In this document: in pieces, positions 23,751 through 32,821 of the stretch
How the letters are laid out: every line of letters begins with the position of its first letter
Position numbering within the stretch: the first letter of the stretch is position 1
DNA from: Streptomyces sp. CB02959
Lineage (GTDB): Bacteria; Actinomycetota; Actinomycetes; Streptomycetales; Streptomycetaceae
Direction: 5' to 3'
Length of the DNA stretch: 64,000 bases
Assembly (NCBI RefSeq): GCF_002803155.1
Contig: NZ_NNBP01000007.1
Span: forward strand, 149,535-213,534
Position numbers and translations under genes: made by a program
Notes under the pieces: generated by a model
Database searches by the model: none
The model's input: the letters and a program-made list of their open reading frames with translations, nothing else
Told to the model about the DNA's origin: nothing

Positions 23751-24317
23751 TCAACTCTCCCTTTGCTGAAGGACCTTGGCGAGACTCGGCGCCTGCCGGT
23801 CCCGCTGGGACATCGATGCGGCCGGCAGCGGCCAGGGGATGGCGAGCTCCGGGTCGTCGAAGGCGATCGTCACGTCCTCGGCCGGATCGTGCGGGCGGTC
23901 GATCCGGTACGAGGTGTCGGCGGTCTCGGTCAGTGCCTGGAAGCCGTGCGCGCACCCCGCCGGGATGTACAGGGTCGTCTGCGTCTCGCCGGACAGCTCG
24001 AAGGAGGCCACGTTGCGGTAGGTCGGCGAGTCCGTCCGCAGGTCCACGACGACGTCGAAGATCCTCCCGTACGAGCACCGCACCAGCTTCGCCTCGCCGG
24101 CGCCGGAGCGCAGGTGCAGGCCGCGCAGCACGCCCCGGACCGAGCGGGACACGCTGTCCTGGACGAAGGCGTCCGGGTCGAGGCCCACCGAGCGGACCAC
24201 GTCGGCGTCGAAGGTGCGGCAGAAGAAGCCGCGCTCGTCGGCGTACGGCGTCGGTTCGAAGAGGTAGGCGCCGGCTATCGCCGGGACTTCGGTCGCTTTC
24301 ATTCCGGGCGCATTCAT
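23751..24317 (-). CDS. dTDP-4-dehydrorhamnose 3,5-epimerase-like (RmlC family)
   Basis: 188 residues. RmlC-type cupin: YLFEPTPYADERGFFCRTF, SVSRSVRGVLRGLHLRSG (catalytic His), KLVRCSYGRIFDVVVDLR, TLYIPAGCAHGFQAL and SYRIDRPHDPAEDV. It acts on keto-deoxysugar nucleotides, epimerising C3 and/or C5. No dTDP-glucose synthase or RmlB/RmlD set is present here, so the substrate is probably the sugar nucleotide made by the neighbouring cytidylyltransferase-like gene. The start overlaps the upstream stop by 4 bases. Confidence 0.88.
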   Translation of the reverse strand: MNAPGMKATEVPAIAGAYLFEPTPYADERGFFCRTFDADVVRSVGLDPDAFVQDSVSRSVRGVLRGLHLRSGAGEAKLVRCSYGRIFDVVVDLRTDSPTYRNVASFELSGETQTTLYIPAGCAHGFQALTETADTSYRIDRPHDPAEDVTIAFDDPELAIPWPLPAASMSQRDRQAPSLAKVLQQRES

Positions 24318-25546
24318 GGAGCCTCCCGCAAGGCGTGGGGGTGGTCGTTCGTCGGGAACACGGCCCTGGTCAAGGCGGTGAACTGGTGGTCGAGTTGTCG
24401 GGTGGCGTCCGCGTTCCTCTCGGCGAGGGTCTGCCGCAGTTCGGCCGAGCGCTTCTCCAGCGCCCGGAACTGTTCGAGCAGCCGGTCGGTGTCGACCTCG
24501 CGGGCCGGGTGGCAGTACGCGCCGAGGCCCATCCGGTCCATGAGCGCGTCGCTCTTCGCCGCGTAGCTGAGGGCGAGCGTCGGTGTGCCGGTCCGCAGCG
24601 CGCAGATCAGGTTGTGGTAGCGGATCGCCACCACGGTGTCGGCGGCCGCCGTCTCCTTCATCAGGTCGGCCAGTGAGGCGGTGTCTGCGGCGGTGACCAG
24701 CGGCGAGTCCACCGCGTCGAGGATCGCGGCGACCACCGGCGCATCGCACCCGTCGCCCGTCAGCAGCCGGACCGGCCTGCCGTCCTCGACCAGCGCGCGG
24801 ACGAAGAGCGTTGTCCCGTCCAGGTAGCGGCGGTGGATCTCCTCGGCGCGGGCCCGGTCGTCGTTGCCGCCGTGGAAGTCCATGACGCCGACGCAGACCG
24901 GGCCCGGCGCGTCCGAGGCGGCGCTCGCCTCCGGCGTCGGCAGGGCGAATGCCAGGTCCGGGTGGACCGCGTCGCCCGCGGTGTCCACGCCCATCGCCCG
25001 TATCGCCTCGCGCGACTGGGCGTCCCGGTACGAGCGGTACGCGGCCAGCCGCGCCGACCAGCGCACCAGGGCCCGGGTCGGCCGGTTGCCGATCGCGGCG
25101 GCGCCGACGCCGACCAGCGCGACCGGGGTGCCGAACAGTCGGCCGCTCGCACAGAGCAGGAACAGCGAGTACGGGAAACCCCACGGCCGCAGCGGCAGCG
25201 TGGCCTCCAGGACGCCCATGCCCGGCACGATCACCACATCGTGCCGGCGCACCCAGGCGGCGGTGCGGAAGACGTCGACGAGTTTGCCCAGACCCTTCCC
25301 CGCGACCGCGCCCGCACGTGACGCGGTCCGGTACTCCCCGCGGTACCAGTGCAGCCGCGTCGCGGGAATCCCGAACCGCGCCGAGACGACTTCGGGTCCG
25401 CCGCACAACGCGTCCACGGCCGCCTCCGGGTGCTCGGCGCGGAGGTACCCGAGCACGGCCTCCAGCGACCCGTCGTTGCCGAGGTTGCCGGAACCGAGCA
25501 GGCCGAACACCCCGACGCGCAAAGGGGTTTCGTCCGCGGACGTCAT
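24314..25546 (-). CDS. Polysaccharide pyruvyl transferase family protein
   Basis: 410 residues. The N-terminus RVGVFGLLGSGNLGNDGSLE and the pattern DVVIVPGMGVLE...VGVGAAAIGN...RSYRDAQSREAIRAMG, with a late IRYHNLICALRTGTPTLALSY, are characteristic of the CsaB/pyruvyltransferase fold. Such enzymes add pyruvate ketals from phosphoenolpyruvate to sugars, giving the polymer negative charge. The last ~50 residues are helical and charged (LLEQFRALEKRSAELRQTL), perhaps a short coiled coil. Translation is coupled at both ends by 4-base overlaps. Confidence 0.82.
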   Translation of the reverse strand: MTSADETPLRVGVFGLLGSGNLGNDGSLEAVLGYLRAEHPEAAVDALCGGPEVVSARFGIPATRLHWYRGEYRTASRAGAVAGKGLGKLVDVFRTAAWVRRHDVVIVPGMGVLEATLPLRPWGFPYSLFLLCASGRLFGTPVALVGVGAAAIGNRPTRALVRWSARLAAYRSYRDAQSREAIRAMGVDTAGDAVHPDLAFALPTPEASAASDAPGPVCVGVMDFHGGNDDRARAEEIHRRYLDGTTLFVRALVEDGRPVRLLTGDGCDAPVVAAILDAVDSPLVTAADTASLADLMKETAAADTVVAIRYHNLICALRTGTPTLALSYAAKSDALMDRMGLGAYCHPAREVDTDRLLEQFRALEKRSAELRQTLAERNADATRQLDHQFTALTRAVFPTNDHPHALREAP

Positions 25547-26490
25547 GCCTGCCTCCCCTCACGGCCGGCGACGAGGGCGTCGACGGAGACGGTGAGCAGC
25601 GCCGGGTCGACCGGGGCGCGGTCCTCGACCCGCTCGCCGGCGCCCGGCCGGACCCGGCTGGTCATCCACGCGGCCAGGTGGCGGAAGCACGCGCGCCGGT
25701 CGGCCTGGGACAACGGCGCCCGCCGGATCGCCGAGGCGAAGCCCCAGACGTACTCGGCGAGCAGCCGGGGCGTCGGGTGCAGCGGGCCCGCCCGGCGCGG
25801 GTCGAGGTTGACGCACCGGGCGCGCTTGCCCGGGTTCGCCCGCTCGGCGCGGGTGGGGTGGTCGCGGCGGAAGTACATCAGCTCCGGCACCTGGTGGAAG
25901 GGCCCGTGCAGGGTGATCTCGGCGACGAACGCGCGGTCCGCGTGGTGGTAGCTGTCGAGCGGCTTCACCCGGCGCAGCACGTCGGCCCGCAGCACCCCGT
26001 AGAAGTCGTCGCCGCCCGGCTCGAACAGCAGACTGCGGAAGCGCTCCGGCGCGTGCGGGGAGTCGGTGGCGAGCCCGTACTCGTACGGGACTTTCACCTC
26101 GCCGTCGCCGTCGACGACCGCCTGGCCGGTGTGCGCGAGGATCACATCCGGCCGCTCGTCCAGCGCCTCCACACAGCGTCGCAGCAGGTCGCGGGCGTAG
26201 AGGTCGTCGTGCGAGGCCCACTTGAACAGCTCGCCGCGGCACTCGTCGAAGACCCGGTTGTGGTTCGGCGTGGCACCGATGTTCCGGGGCAGCCGGAGAT
26301 AGCGGATGCGCGAGTCCCGCGCGGCGTACTTGCGGCAGATGTCCTGGGTCCCGTCGGTCGAGGCGTTGTCGGAGACGACCAGCTCGAAGTCCTCGTAGGT
26401 CTGGCCGAGCAGGGCGTCGAGCGACTCGGCCAGGTACTCCTCGCCGTTGTAGACGGGCAGGCCGATGCTCAGCCTGGGTTGGGCGGTCAT
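25543..26490 (-). CDS. Glycosyltransferase family 2
   Basis: 315 residues, GT-A fold: RLSIGLPVYNGEEYLAESLD, VVSDNASTDGTQDICRKY, LPRNIGATPNHNRVF and the DxD-equivalent WASHDDLYA. The middle (FRSLLFEPGGDDFYGVLRAD) and YFRRDHPTRAERA match bacterial exopolysaccharide GT2 enzymes. No membrane helices are seen, so it is a cytosolic enzyme extending the lipid-linked repeat unit. Its ATG overlaps the flippase stop and its stop overlaps the next start. Confidence 0.88.
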   Translation of the reverse strand: MTAQPRLSIGLPVYNGEEYLAESLDALLGQTYEDFELVVSDNASTDGTQDICRKYAARDSRIRYLRLPRNIGATPNHNRVFDECRGELFKWASHDDLYARDLLRRCVEALDERPDVILAHTGQAVVDGDGEVKVPYEYGLATDSPHAPERFRSLLFEPGGDDFYGVLRADVLRRVKPLDSYHHADRAFVAEITLHGPFHQVPELMYFRRDHPTRAERANPGKRARCVNLDPRRAGPLHPTPRLLAEYVWGFASAIRRAPLSQADRRACFRHLAAWMTSRVRPGAGERVEDRAPVDPALLTVSVDALVAGREGRQA

Positions 26491-27794
26491 GGAGTCCTCA
26501 CTTCGGGGGTGGGGTTGCGGTGGTGCTCGTCCAGGGCGGACCGCAGTTGCAGCCACCACACGGCCGAGCCGCTGACGGTCGCGGCGGCGACGCCCCAGGC
26601 CGAGCCGACGGTGCCGGCGACGGCCGCCCCGCCGAGTCCGCCGCCGACGTAACAGGCCGAGGCGAACAGCTGGCAGCGCAGGCTGCGCCGGGCGGCGGCG
26701 AGTGCGCGCAGCCCGGCCGCCGCGCCGGTGCCGAGGCCGGCGCCCGCGACGCCGAGCGTGATCGGCACGATGAGCTGCGAGGCGGCGGGCCAGACGCCGC
26801 CGAGCACCAGCTCGCCGAGCCGGTCCGGCATCAGCAGCAGCGCCCCGCCCCAGAGCAGCGCGGCGGCTGCCTGCCCGCCGCCCAGCAGCAGGCAGAACGC
26901 GCCGAGGCGGTTCGGGGCCCGGCGCAGTACCCGGGCCGCCTCCGGGACGGTGACCAGTGAAAGGCCCATCAGCACCGCGAGGAACGGGCCGAGCAGGAGC
27001 TCGGCGCCCCGGACCGCACCCACCGCGCCGACCCCGACCATCGCGCCGAGCCCGTAGGCCCGGAGCTGGCTCGCGCCGCTGAGGGCGACGTTCTCGACCA
27101 GGTACCGGTAGCCGAGGTCGCGCTGCTTGCGCAGCCAGCCGCGCGCTTGCGACACCCGGGGCCGGATGCCTGACTGGAGGCAGCCGAACCCGGCGGCGAC
27201 CGCGGCGGACCCGCCCCAGGCGAGTACGAAAGCGGCCACGCTGCCCACCCGGGCCGCCAGCACCATGGCCGGGACGAGTGCGACGCCCCACACCAGGTCG
27301 TTGACGAACGCCTTCCGCCCGGTGCCGGCGGCGAAGAACGCGTACCGCCAGGCGTCCTGCAGCAGCAGTCCCGGCAGCACGACGCCGAGGCAGGCGAACG
27401 CGGGCCCCACGGGGCCGCCGAGAGCAAGCCCGACCAACAGGCACGCCGCGCCGAGGGCGGAACCGAGGCCGAGCGCGGTACCCGACGACCGGGCCACCGC
27501 CGCGCGCCAGGACGCGGTCGGCACGCCGCTGAAGCGCACCACGAGCGGGTCGGTGGCAAGGCCGCGGGAGACGTTGAGCACCACGCCGTAGGTCACCCAG
27601 GCCAGGCTGAAGACGCCGAACGCGGCCACCCCCAGCGAGCGGGCCACGTAGACCCCCACCACGAAGTTGGACAGGCTGGAGGCCGCCTGGTCGGCCAGTC
27701 CCCAGGACAGCCGGCCCGCTACGGCCCGCCGGGCGGACCGGGCGGGTGTCGCCATGGTCTGCGGATTCCCGCCCTCGATGGCCATCGGCGTCAT
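26487..27794 (-). CDS. Polysaccharide flippase (Wzx-like, MATE/MOP fold)
   Basis: 435 residues with about 12 hydrophobic segments. The first, SSLSNFVVGVYVARSLGVAA, is typical of the Wzx/RfbX polysaccharide translocases. It probably flips the undecaprenyl-linked repeat unit across the membrane for polymerisation by the Wzy-like protein at 34029. ATGs at 27794 and a few codons later are both possible starts; the first overlaps the upstream stop by 4 bases and is preferred. Confidence 0.82.
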   Translation of the reverse strand: MTPMAIEGGNPQTMATPARSARRAVAGRLSWGLADQAASSLSNFVVGVYVARSLGVAAFGVFSLAWVTYGVVLNVSRGLATDPLVVRFSGVPTASWRAAVARSSGTALGLGSALGAACLLVGLALGGPVGPAFACLGVVLPGLLLQDAWRYAFFAAGTGRKAFVNDLVWGVALVPAMVLAARVGSVAAFVLAWGGSAAVAAGFGCLQSGIRPRVSQARGWLRKQRDLGYRYLVENVALSGASQLRAYGLGAMVGVGAVGAVRGAELLLGPFLAVLMGLSLVTVPEAARVLRRAPNRLGAFCLLLGGGQAAAALLWGGALLLMPDRLGELVLGGVWPAASQLIVPITLGVAGAGLGTGAAAGLRALAAARRSLRCQLFASACYVGGGLGGAAVAGTVGSAWGVAAATVSGSAVWWLQLRSALDEHHRNPTPEVRTP

Positions 27795-29065
27795 GCCTTG
27801 ATCAGCCCGGCGCCGCACAGGGCGTCGGCCGCGGCGGCGACGGTGTCGAACGGCAGCGCGGACCGCTCGGCGACGTCCAGCAGACTGTGCTCGCCGTCGG
27901 AGAGGCTGAGCACCCAGAGCATGGCCATCTGGGCCTGCTTGGTGTCGCTGCGGCCGCCGAGCGCGTCGTACAGCCCGCGCCGGCCCAACTGCGGTTCGCC
28001 GTAGGGGCTGAGGTTGAGGTACCGCCGGTTGCGGTCCAGCACGGCGAAGGCCTCGCGGCAGACGGCGAGCGTGTCCGCCATCGCCTCGGCGGAGACGAAG
28101 TCCGGGTTGTCCGCCGAGGTGTGGTACTCGGGGTAGCCGGCGTACGGGGTCCGGCTGAGCGAGCCCACGCCGAGATCGAACCCGGGTGAGCAGAACTGTC
28201 GCTCGTCGTAGCCGTACGGAGTGAACTCGGCGATGTGGTGCGGGCGTTTGGAGGCGGTCAGCACGTGCCGCAGCACCCGGTCGATCTCCGCGTCGCCGCG
28301 CCTGCTCTGCTTGTACGTCAGCCGGCCCGGGTCGCCGGCGCAGGCCAGCACCAGGCCGTGCTTGACCCTGTGGATCCGCTCCGCGTTGCGGGCCAGCCAG
28401 GTGATCGCCCCGATGGTGCCGGGCGCGAAGATGAACCGGTACGTATAGTAGGGCGTCAGCTCCGCCAGCGCCCGCGCCAGGAACGTCGCCACCGCGATAC
28501 CGGCCAGGTTGTCGTTGGCCAGCGACGGGTGGCAGACATGGCAGGAGACGATCACCTCGTCGGGGACCTGGCCGCGGACCACGTGCTCGGCGTAGGTGAG
28601 GTGGCCGTCCGCGAGGGTCGAGTCGATGCGGACCTCGTACTCGCCGTCCGGCAGCGCGTCCAAGGTCTCCTGGGCCAGGCAGAACCCCCAGTCCGGCTTG
28701 TAGTAGCTGGTGCGGTACGGCACCCAGGCCGGGTGGTCCGGCAGGGTGTGCAGGTGCGCGCGCAGCTCGGACAGCGGCATGGTCGCCGACACCGGCACGC
28801 TGTAGCCGAGCACGTGCAGACTGGACGCGGCGAAGTCGACGACCCGGTGGCCGGTGGCGTCGGCGATGTACGCGTCCCGGATGTTCCACTCCTGCGGCAC
28901 CGTCCAGTCGAGCACCTGCGTCCCGGTCGGCACCTCGTGCACCGTGAGCGGGACGTACTCGCCGACGATGTCCAGGGTGTCGCGCACCCCGTCGCCGGTG
29001 ATGCTCCGGCACAGCGGGTACAGCCGCTCCACCAGCGCGTGCATCTGTTCGCCGAGCTCGGTCAT
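27791..29065 (-). CDS. DUF4910 aminopeptidase-like protein
   Basis: 424 residues. It resembles the DUF4910 aminopeptidase-like family: N-terminal helix MHALVERLYPLCRSITGDGV, YKPDWGFCL, then an M28-like zinc site with SCHVCHPSLANDNLAGI and later EYHTSADNPDF, and a winged-helix-like C-terminal segment (AMLWVLSLSDGEHSLLDVA). In characterised M28 relatives His and Asp of such motifs bind two zincs and remove N-terminal amino acids. Members recur in surface-polysaccharide clusters, where the reaction is not established to my knowledge. Placed between the epimerase and flippase genes, both coupled by 4-base overlaps. Confidence 0.75.
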   Translation of the reverse strand: MTELGEQMHALVERLYPLCRSITGDGVRDTLDIVGEYVPLTVHEVPTGTQVLDWTVPQEWNIRDAYIADATGHRVVDFAASSLHVLGYSVPVSATMPLSELRAHLHTLPDHPAWVPYRTSYYKPDWGFCLAQETLDALPDGEYEVRIDSTLADGHLTYAEHVVRGQVPDEVIVSCHVCHPSLANDNLAGIAVATFLARALAELTPYYTYRFIFAPGTIGAITWLARNAERIHRVKHGLVLACAGDPGRLTYKQSRRGDAEIDRVLRHVLTASKRPHHIAEFTPYGYDERQFCSPGFDLGVGSLSRTPYAGYPEYHTSADNPDFVSAEAMADTLAVCREAFAVLDRNRRYLNLSPYGEPQLGRRGLYDALGGRSDTKQAQMAMLWVLSLSDGEHSLLDVAERSALPFDTVAAAADALCGAGLIKA

Positions 29066-30096
29066 CGGCGCCGCCGCAGGGTGCCGTCGACGGCGCCGGC
29101 GTCGGACGCCGCGCGCAGCACGGCCAGGCGGGTGAAGCGCCGCTCGAAGTCCTCCTTGGTGAGTCCGAACTTCCGGTAGGCGTCGGCGAGTTCCAGCGCG
29201 CCCTGCTTCACGGTCCACTCGCAGTCGAAGCCGGGGACGGCCGCGCGGAACCGGGAGAAGTCCACCCGGTACGAGCGCGGATCCGCGCCGTTCTCCCCGG
29301 TGATCCTCACCCGCGCGCCGGACACCGCCTCGGCGACCTGCTCGGCGATCTCGGCCACCGTGACGTTGTTGGTCTCGCTGCCGATGTTGAACGCCCGGTC
29401 GTGCACCGCTTCCCGCGGCGCGACCAGCGCGGCCGCGAAGGCCCGGGCGATATCGGCGGCGTGCACCAGCGGGCGCCAGGGCGTGCCGTCGGAGAGCACC
29501 AGCACCTCGCCGGACAGCAGCGCATGGCCCACGAGGTTGTTCAGCACGATGTCGGCGCGCAGCCGGGGTGAGTAGCCGAAGGCGGTGGCGTTGCGCATGT
29601 ACACCGGGCTGAAGTCGCCGTCGGACAGCGCGTGCAGGTCGTCCTCCACCCGCACCTTGGACTCCGCGTACGGCGTCACCGGGCGCAGCGGGGCGTCCTC
29701 GGACACCAGGTTCGACAAGTCGGGGTCGCCGGCGGCGCCGTAGACCGAACACGTCGACGCGTACAGGAAGCGCCGCACCCCGGCGTCGCGGGCCAGTCGG
29801 GCCAGGCGGACGGACGCGTGGTGGTTGATGTCGTAGGTGAGCTCCGGCGCCAGTGATCCCAGCGGGTCGTTGGACAGCGCGGCCAGGTGGATCACGGCGT
29901 CCACCCCGGCCACGTGTTCGGCCGTGGCGTCGCGCAGGTCCACCTGGTGCCCCGGCGGGTCCGCGGGCGTCGGGCCGAGGACGCAGTCGGCGAACAGGCC
30001 GGCGTCGAGGCCGACGACCTCGTGCCCGGCGGCCGTGAGGACCGGGGCCATCACGGTGCCCAGGTAGCCCAGGTGTCCGGTCAGCAGTACGCGCAA
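29062..30096 (-). CDS. NAD-dependent epimerase/dehydratase (extended SDR)
   Basis: 344 residues. Glycine motif VLLTGHLGYLG, substrate-binding HLAALSNDPLG, catalytic Ser/Thr in YASTCSVYG and YxxxK in PYAESKVR; later RPLVHAADIARAF and NIGSETNNVTVAEIA are typical of nucleotide-sugar epimerases. It could be a 4-epimerase, dehydratase or 4-ketoreductase of the module's sugar nucleotide. The C-terminus ends in basic residues (GTLRRRR). The gene begins 3 bases after the PIG-L stop. Confidence 0.85.
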   Translation of the reverse strand: MRVLLTGHLGYLGTVMAPVLTAAGHEVVGLDAGLFADCVLGPTPADPPGHQVDLRDATAEHVAGVDAVIHLAALSNDPLGSLAPELTYDINHHASVRLARLARDAGVRRFLYASTCSVYGAAGDPDLSNLVSEDAPLRPVTPYAESKVRVEDDLHALSDGDFSPVYMRNATAFGYSPRLRADIVLNNLVGHALLSGEVLVLSDGTPWRPLVHAADIARAFAAALVAPREAVHDRAFNIGSETNNVTVAEIAEQVAEAVSGARVRITGENGADPRSYRVDFSRFRAAVPGFDCEWTVKQGALELADAYRKFGLTKEDFERRFTRLAVLRAASDAGAVDGTLRRRR

Positions 30097-30099
30097 GGT

Positions 30100-30747
30100 T
30101 CATTCCCCCAGGTCGAGAGTGAGTTTGGTGACGGCGAACGCCTCGGCGTAGCGCGCGTGGCATTCGATGCCGCGGATGCGGGCGAGACCGAGGAAGGCCT
30201 CCCGGTCGTACCAGGGGCGGTGCCGCTGCGAGGGGTAGTGCTCCTGCAGCAGCCGCACCTTCTCTTCGGCGATCTCGGGCGACAGCGGCTGGTACGCCGT
30301 CGGACGGCCGAGATCGCCGTCCCACTTGACGATCTCGTAGCCGAGCACGAGGTGGTCGCGGAACGCGGTGGGGATCAGCTGCGCCAGGCCGCGGTGGTCC
30401 TGGTGCGCGTCATCGGCGCGCGGGGCCAGCACGAGACCCGGCTCGGTCCCCGCGCGCAGCTCCTCGACCGCGGCCTTGGCCTGGTCCCAGTGCGCGGGCA
30501 GTCGGCCGTCCGGCAACTTGTCCACGGTCAGGTGCAGTTCGGCGCCCGGGCAGAAGGCGGCGAGCGCGGCCTGCTCCTCCTGCTCCCGCTCGCTGCCACC
30601 GCCGGAGAGCACCAGCGCATCGATGCGGATACCCGGCCGTGTGCGGCACATCGTCAGCAGCGTGCCGCCGGCGCCGATGGCGATGTCGTCGCAGTGCGCG
30701 CCCACCGCGACGATCCGGTCCGGGCGCCCGGCCCCGAGCCGGATCAC
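30100..30747 (-). CDS. PIG-L family deacetylase (LmbE-like)
   Basis: 215 residues from a GTG overlapping the upstream stop. The metal site motif AHCDDIAIGAGGTL (AHxDD; Cys replaces the more usual Pro) and the second site PRADDAHQDHRGLAQ mark a zinc-dependent N-deacetylase of the PIG-L/MshB type. These remove acetyl groups from N-acetylhexosamines and related compounds. Here it probably frees an amino group on the cluster's modified sugar, leaving a site for later transfer or amide chemistry (inference). Confidence 0.88.
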   Translation of the reverse strand: MIRLGAGRPDRIVAVGAHCDDIAIGAGGTLLTMCRTRPGIRIDALVLSGGGSEREQEEQAALAAFCPGAELHLTVDKLPDGRLPAHWDQAKAAVEELRAGTEPGLVLAPRADDAHQDHRGLAQLIPTAFRDHLVLGYEIVKWDGDLGRPTAYQPLSPEIAEEKVRLLQEHYPSQRHRPWYDREAFLGLARIRGIECHARYAEAFAVTKLTLDLGE

Positions 30748-31571
30748 GCCCGCGCTCCGGCGCAGTCCCTGCCGCCGGTCGCGCCCGCCCCCGCGCCGTC
30801 CCGTTCCCACACGGCCCACGGGCGGTCGCCCCGGGCGTAGGCGGCGTCGAGCGCGGCCCGCTCCTTCACGGTGTCGGTCGGCTTCCAGAAGCCGCGGTGC
30901 TGGTGCGCCACCAGCCGTCCGCGCTTGGCGAGTTGGGCGCATCCGTCGGCGACCAGGTCCCCGTTCTCCGGTATGTGGTCGAAGACCTCCTGGCGGAGCA
31001 CGAAGTAGCCGCCGTTCTCCCACAGCGGCAGTTCGCTCACCGCGGTGATGCCCCCCACCAGACCGTCCTCGCCCAGGTCCACGCAGTGGAACGAGGACTG
31101 CGGCGGCACCACCATCATCGACGCGCCGGCGTCGCGCCGGGCGAAGGAGTCGATCATCTCCGGCAGGGGAGCGTCGGTGAGCACGTCGGCGTAGTTGGCG
31201 AGGAACATCTCGTCGCCGTCCAGGTGGTGTCGCACCCGGCGCAGCCGCTCCCCGATCGGCGACTCGACGCCGGTCTGCGCGAACGTGATCGTCCAGGAGG
31301 CGATGTCGGTGGACAGCAGCTCGGTCCGCCCGCCCCGCAGCACGAAGTCGTTGGACGTCGTCTCCTCGTAGTTGAGGAAGAAGTTCTTGATGTGGTGCGC
31401 CCCGTACCCGAGGCACAGGATGAACTCCGTGTGCCCGAAGTACGCGTAGTAGCGCATGACGTGCCAGATCAGCGGCCGCGGGCCGACCATGGCCATCGGC
31501 TTGGGCATGTCGTCCGCGGCTCCGCTGCGCATCCGCAGCCCGTAACCGCCGCAGAACAGAACGACCTTCAT
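30744..31571 (-). CDS. Sugar-phosphate nucleotidyltransferase (glucose-1-phosphate cytidylyltransferase-like)
   Basis: 275 residues. It begins MKVVLFCGGYGLRMRSGAAD (GGxGxR phosphate loop), then DMPKPMAMVGPRPLIWHVM and FILCLGYGAHHIKNFF, the set found in RfbF-like cytidylyltransferases; LANYADVLTDAPLPEM gives the metal-binding Asp (ANYADV) and RGFWKPTDTVKE the sugar-binding Lys region. The C-terminus is low-complexity (GAGAGATGGRD). It is likely to make the NDP (probably CDP) sugar that the downstream methyl-, epimerase and deacetylase enzymes modify. Confidence 0.85.
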   Translation of the reverse strand: MKVVLFCGGYGLRMRSGAADDMPKPMAMVGPRPLIWHVMRYYAYFGHTEFILCLGYGAHHIKNFFLNYEETTSNDFVLRGGRTELLSTDIASWTITFAQTGVESPIGERLRRVRHHLDGDEMFLANYADVLTDAPLPEMIDSFARRDAGASMMVVPPQSSFHCVDLGEDGLVGGITAVSELPLWENGGYFVLRQEVFDHIPENGDLVADGCAQLAKRGRLVAHQHRGFWKPTDTVKERAALDAAYARGDRPWAVWERDGAGAGATGGRDCAGARA

Positions 31572-32821
31572 GCTGTGTCCTCTTTCAAAGACGTGACCTC
31601 GACAATGCTCAGTTCAGGGATGGGAAAGACCAGCCGGCCGCCCCAGGCGTGCACGAAGGACAGCTGCTCGACCAGTTCGGCCCGCAGGTTCCACGGCAGG
31701 ACTAGGACGTAGTCCGGTCGGTCGGCGGCTATCTGCTCGGGCGGCAGGATCGGGATGCGGGCGCCCGGGGTGAACCTGCCGTGTTTGTAGGGGTTGCGGT
31801 CGACGGTGTACGGGAGCAGGTCGGGCCGGATGCCGCAGTGGTTGAGCAGGGTGTTGCCCTTGCCCGGGGCGCCGTAGCCGACGACCGTCTCGCCGCGCTC
31901 GGCCGCCTCGATGAGGAACTTCAGGAGGTCCCGGCGGACCTTGGCCACGCGTCCGGAGAACTCGGTGTACCCGGACAGCTCCTGCAGCCCGGCGGCCTTC
32001 TCCCGGGCCAGCACGTCGGCCACCCGCTGTGTCGGCTCGCCGGCCACCTCGGCCGGACGGGCCCACAGCCGGATGGAGCCGCCGTGCGTGGGCAGCAACT
32101 CGACGTCCACGAGGGCGAGTCCGCCGCTCTCCAGCGCCCGGATCGCGGACGCGACCGTGTAGTACTGGAAGTGCTCGTGGTAGATCGTGTCGTACTGGTT
32201 CTCCTCGATCAGGGTCAGCAGGTGCTGCACCTCGATGGAGACCCAGCCGTCGTCGGCGACCAGCGCGCGCAGCCCCTGGGTGAACCCGACCACGTCGGGG
32301 ATGTGCGCGTACACGTTGTTGGCCACGACCAGGTCCGCCGGGCCGTGCTCGGCGCGGACGGCCGAGCCGGTGTCCGGGTCCAGGAACTCCGTGAGTGTGG
32401 GCACACCCTTCTCCCGCGCCGCGGCGCCGACGTTCACCGACGGCTCGATGCCCAGGCAGCGGATCCCCCGGTCCACCATGTGCCGCAGCAGGTATCCGTC
32501 GTTGCTCGCGACCTCGACCACGAAGGCGTCGGGGCCGAGCGCAAGGCGCCGCACGGCGTCGGCGACGAACGTACGCGCGTGCTCCACCCAGGACGTCGAG
32601 TAGGAGGAGAAGTACGCGTACTGGGTGAACGTCTCCTCCGGCGTGATCAGCGGTGGGATCTGCGCCAGCCAGCAGTCGGTACAGACCCGCAGGTGCAGCG
32701 GGTACGCCGGCTCCGCCGTGTCCAGTTGGTCCGCGGCGAGAAAGCTTTCACATGGTGGCGTCGCCCCAAGGTCGACGACGCTCGCCATCGCTTCCGAGCC
32801 GCAGAGTCGGCATCGTGTCAT
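31568..32821 (-). CDS. SAM-dependent sugar C-methyltransferase (TylC3/NovU-like)
   Basis: 417 residues with the three-part layout of sugar C-methyltransferases: an N-terminal zinc finger (CRLCGS, then CTDCWLAQ), a central SAM-binding domain (VVEVASNDGYLLRHM, GIEPSVNVGAAA, LVVANNVYAHIPD, and YHEHFQYYT with the conserved His pair), and a C-terminal domain (VVGYGAPGKGNTLLNHCG, DRNPYKHGRFTPG). Relatives add a methyl branch to C3 of 4-keto-2-deoxysugar nucleotides. This indicates a branched-chain sugar in the polymer. Coupled by 4-base overlaps on both sides. Confidence 0.88.
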   Translation of the reverse strand: MTRCRLCGSEAMASVVDLGATPPCESFLAADQLDTAEPAYPLHLRVCTDCWLAQIPPLITPEETFTQYAYFSSYSTSWVEHARTFVADAVRRLALGPDAFVVEVASNDGYLLRHMVDRGIRCLGIEPSVNVGAAAREKGVPTLTEFLDPDTGSAVRAEHGPADLVVANNVYAHIPDVVGFTQGLRALVADDGWVSIEVQHLLTLIEENQYDTIYHEHFQYYTVASAIRALESGGLALVDVELLPTHGGSIRLWARPAEVAGEPTQRVADVLAREKAAGLQELSGYTEFSGRVAKVRRDLLKFLIEAAERGETVVGYGAPGKGNTLLNHCGIRPDLLPYTVDRNPYKHGRFTPGARIPILPPEQIAADRPDYVLVLPWNLRAELVEQLSFVHAWGGRLVFPIPELSIVEVTSLKEDTA

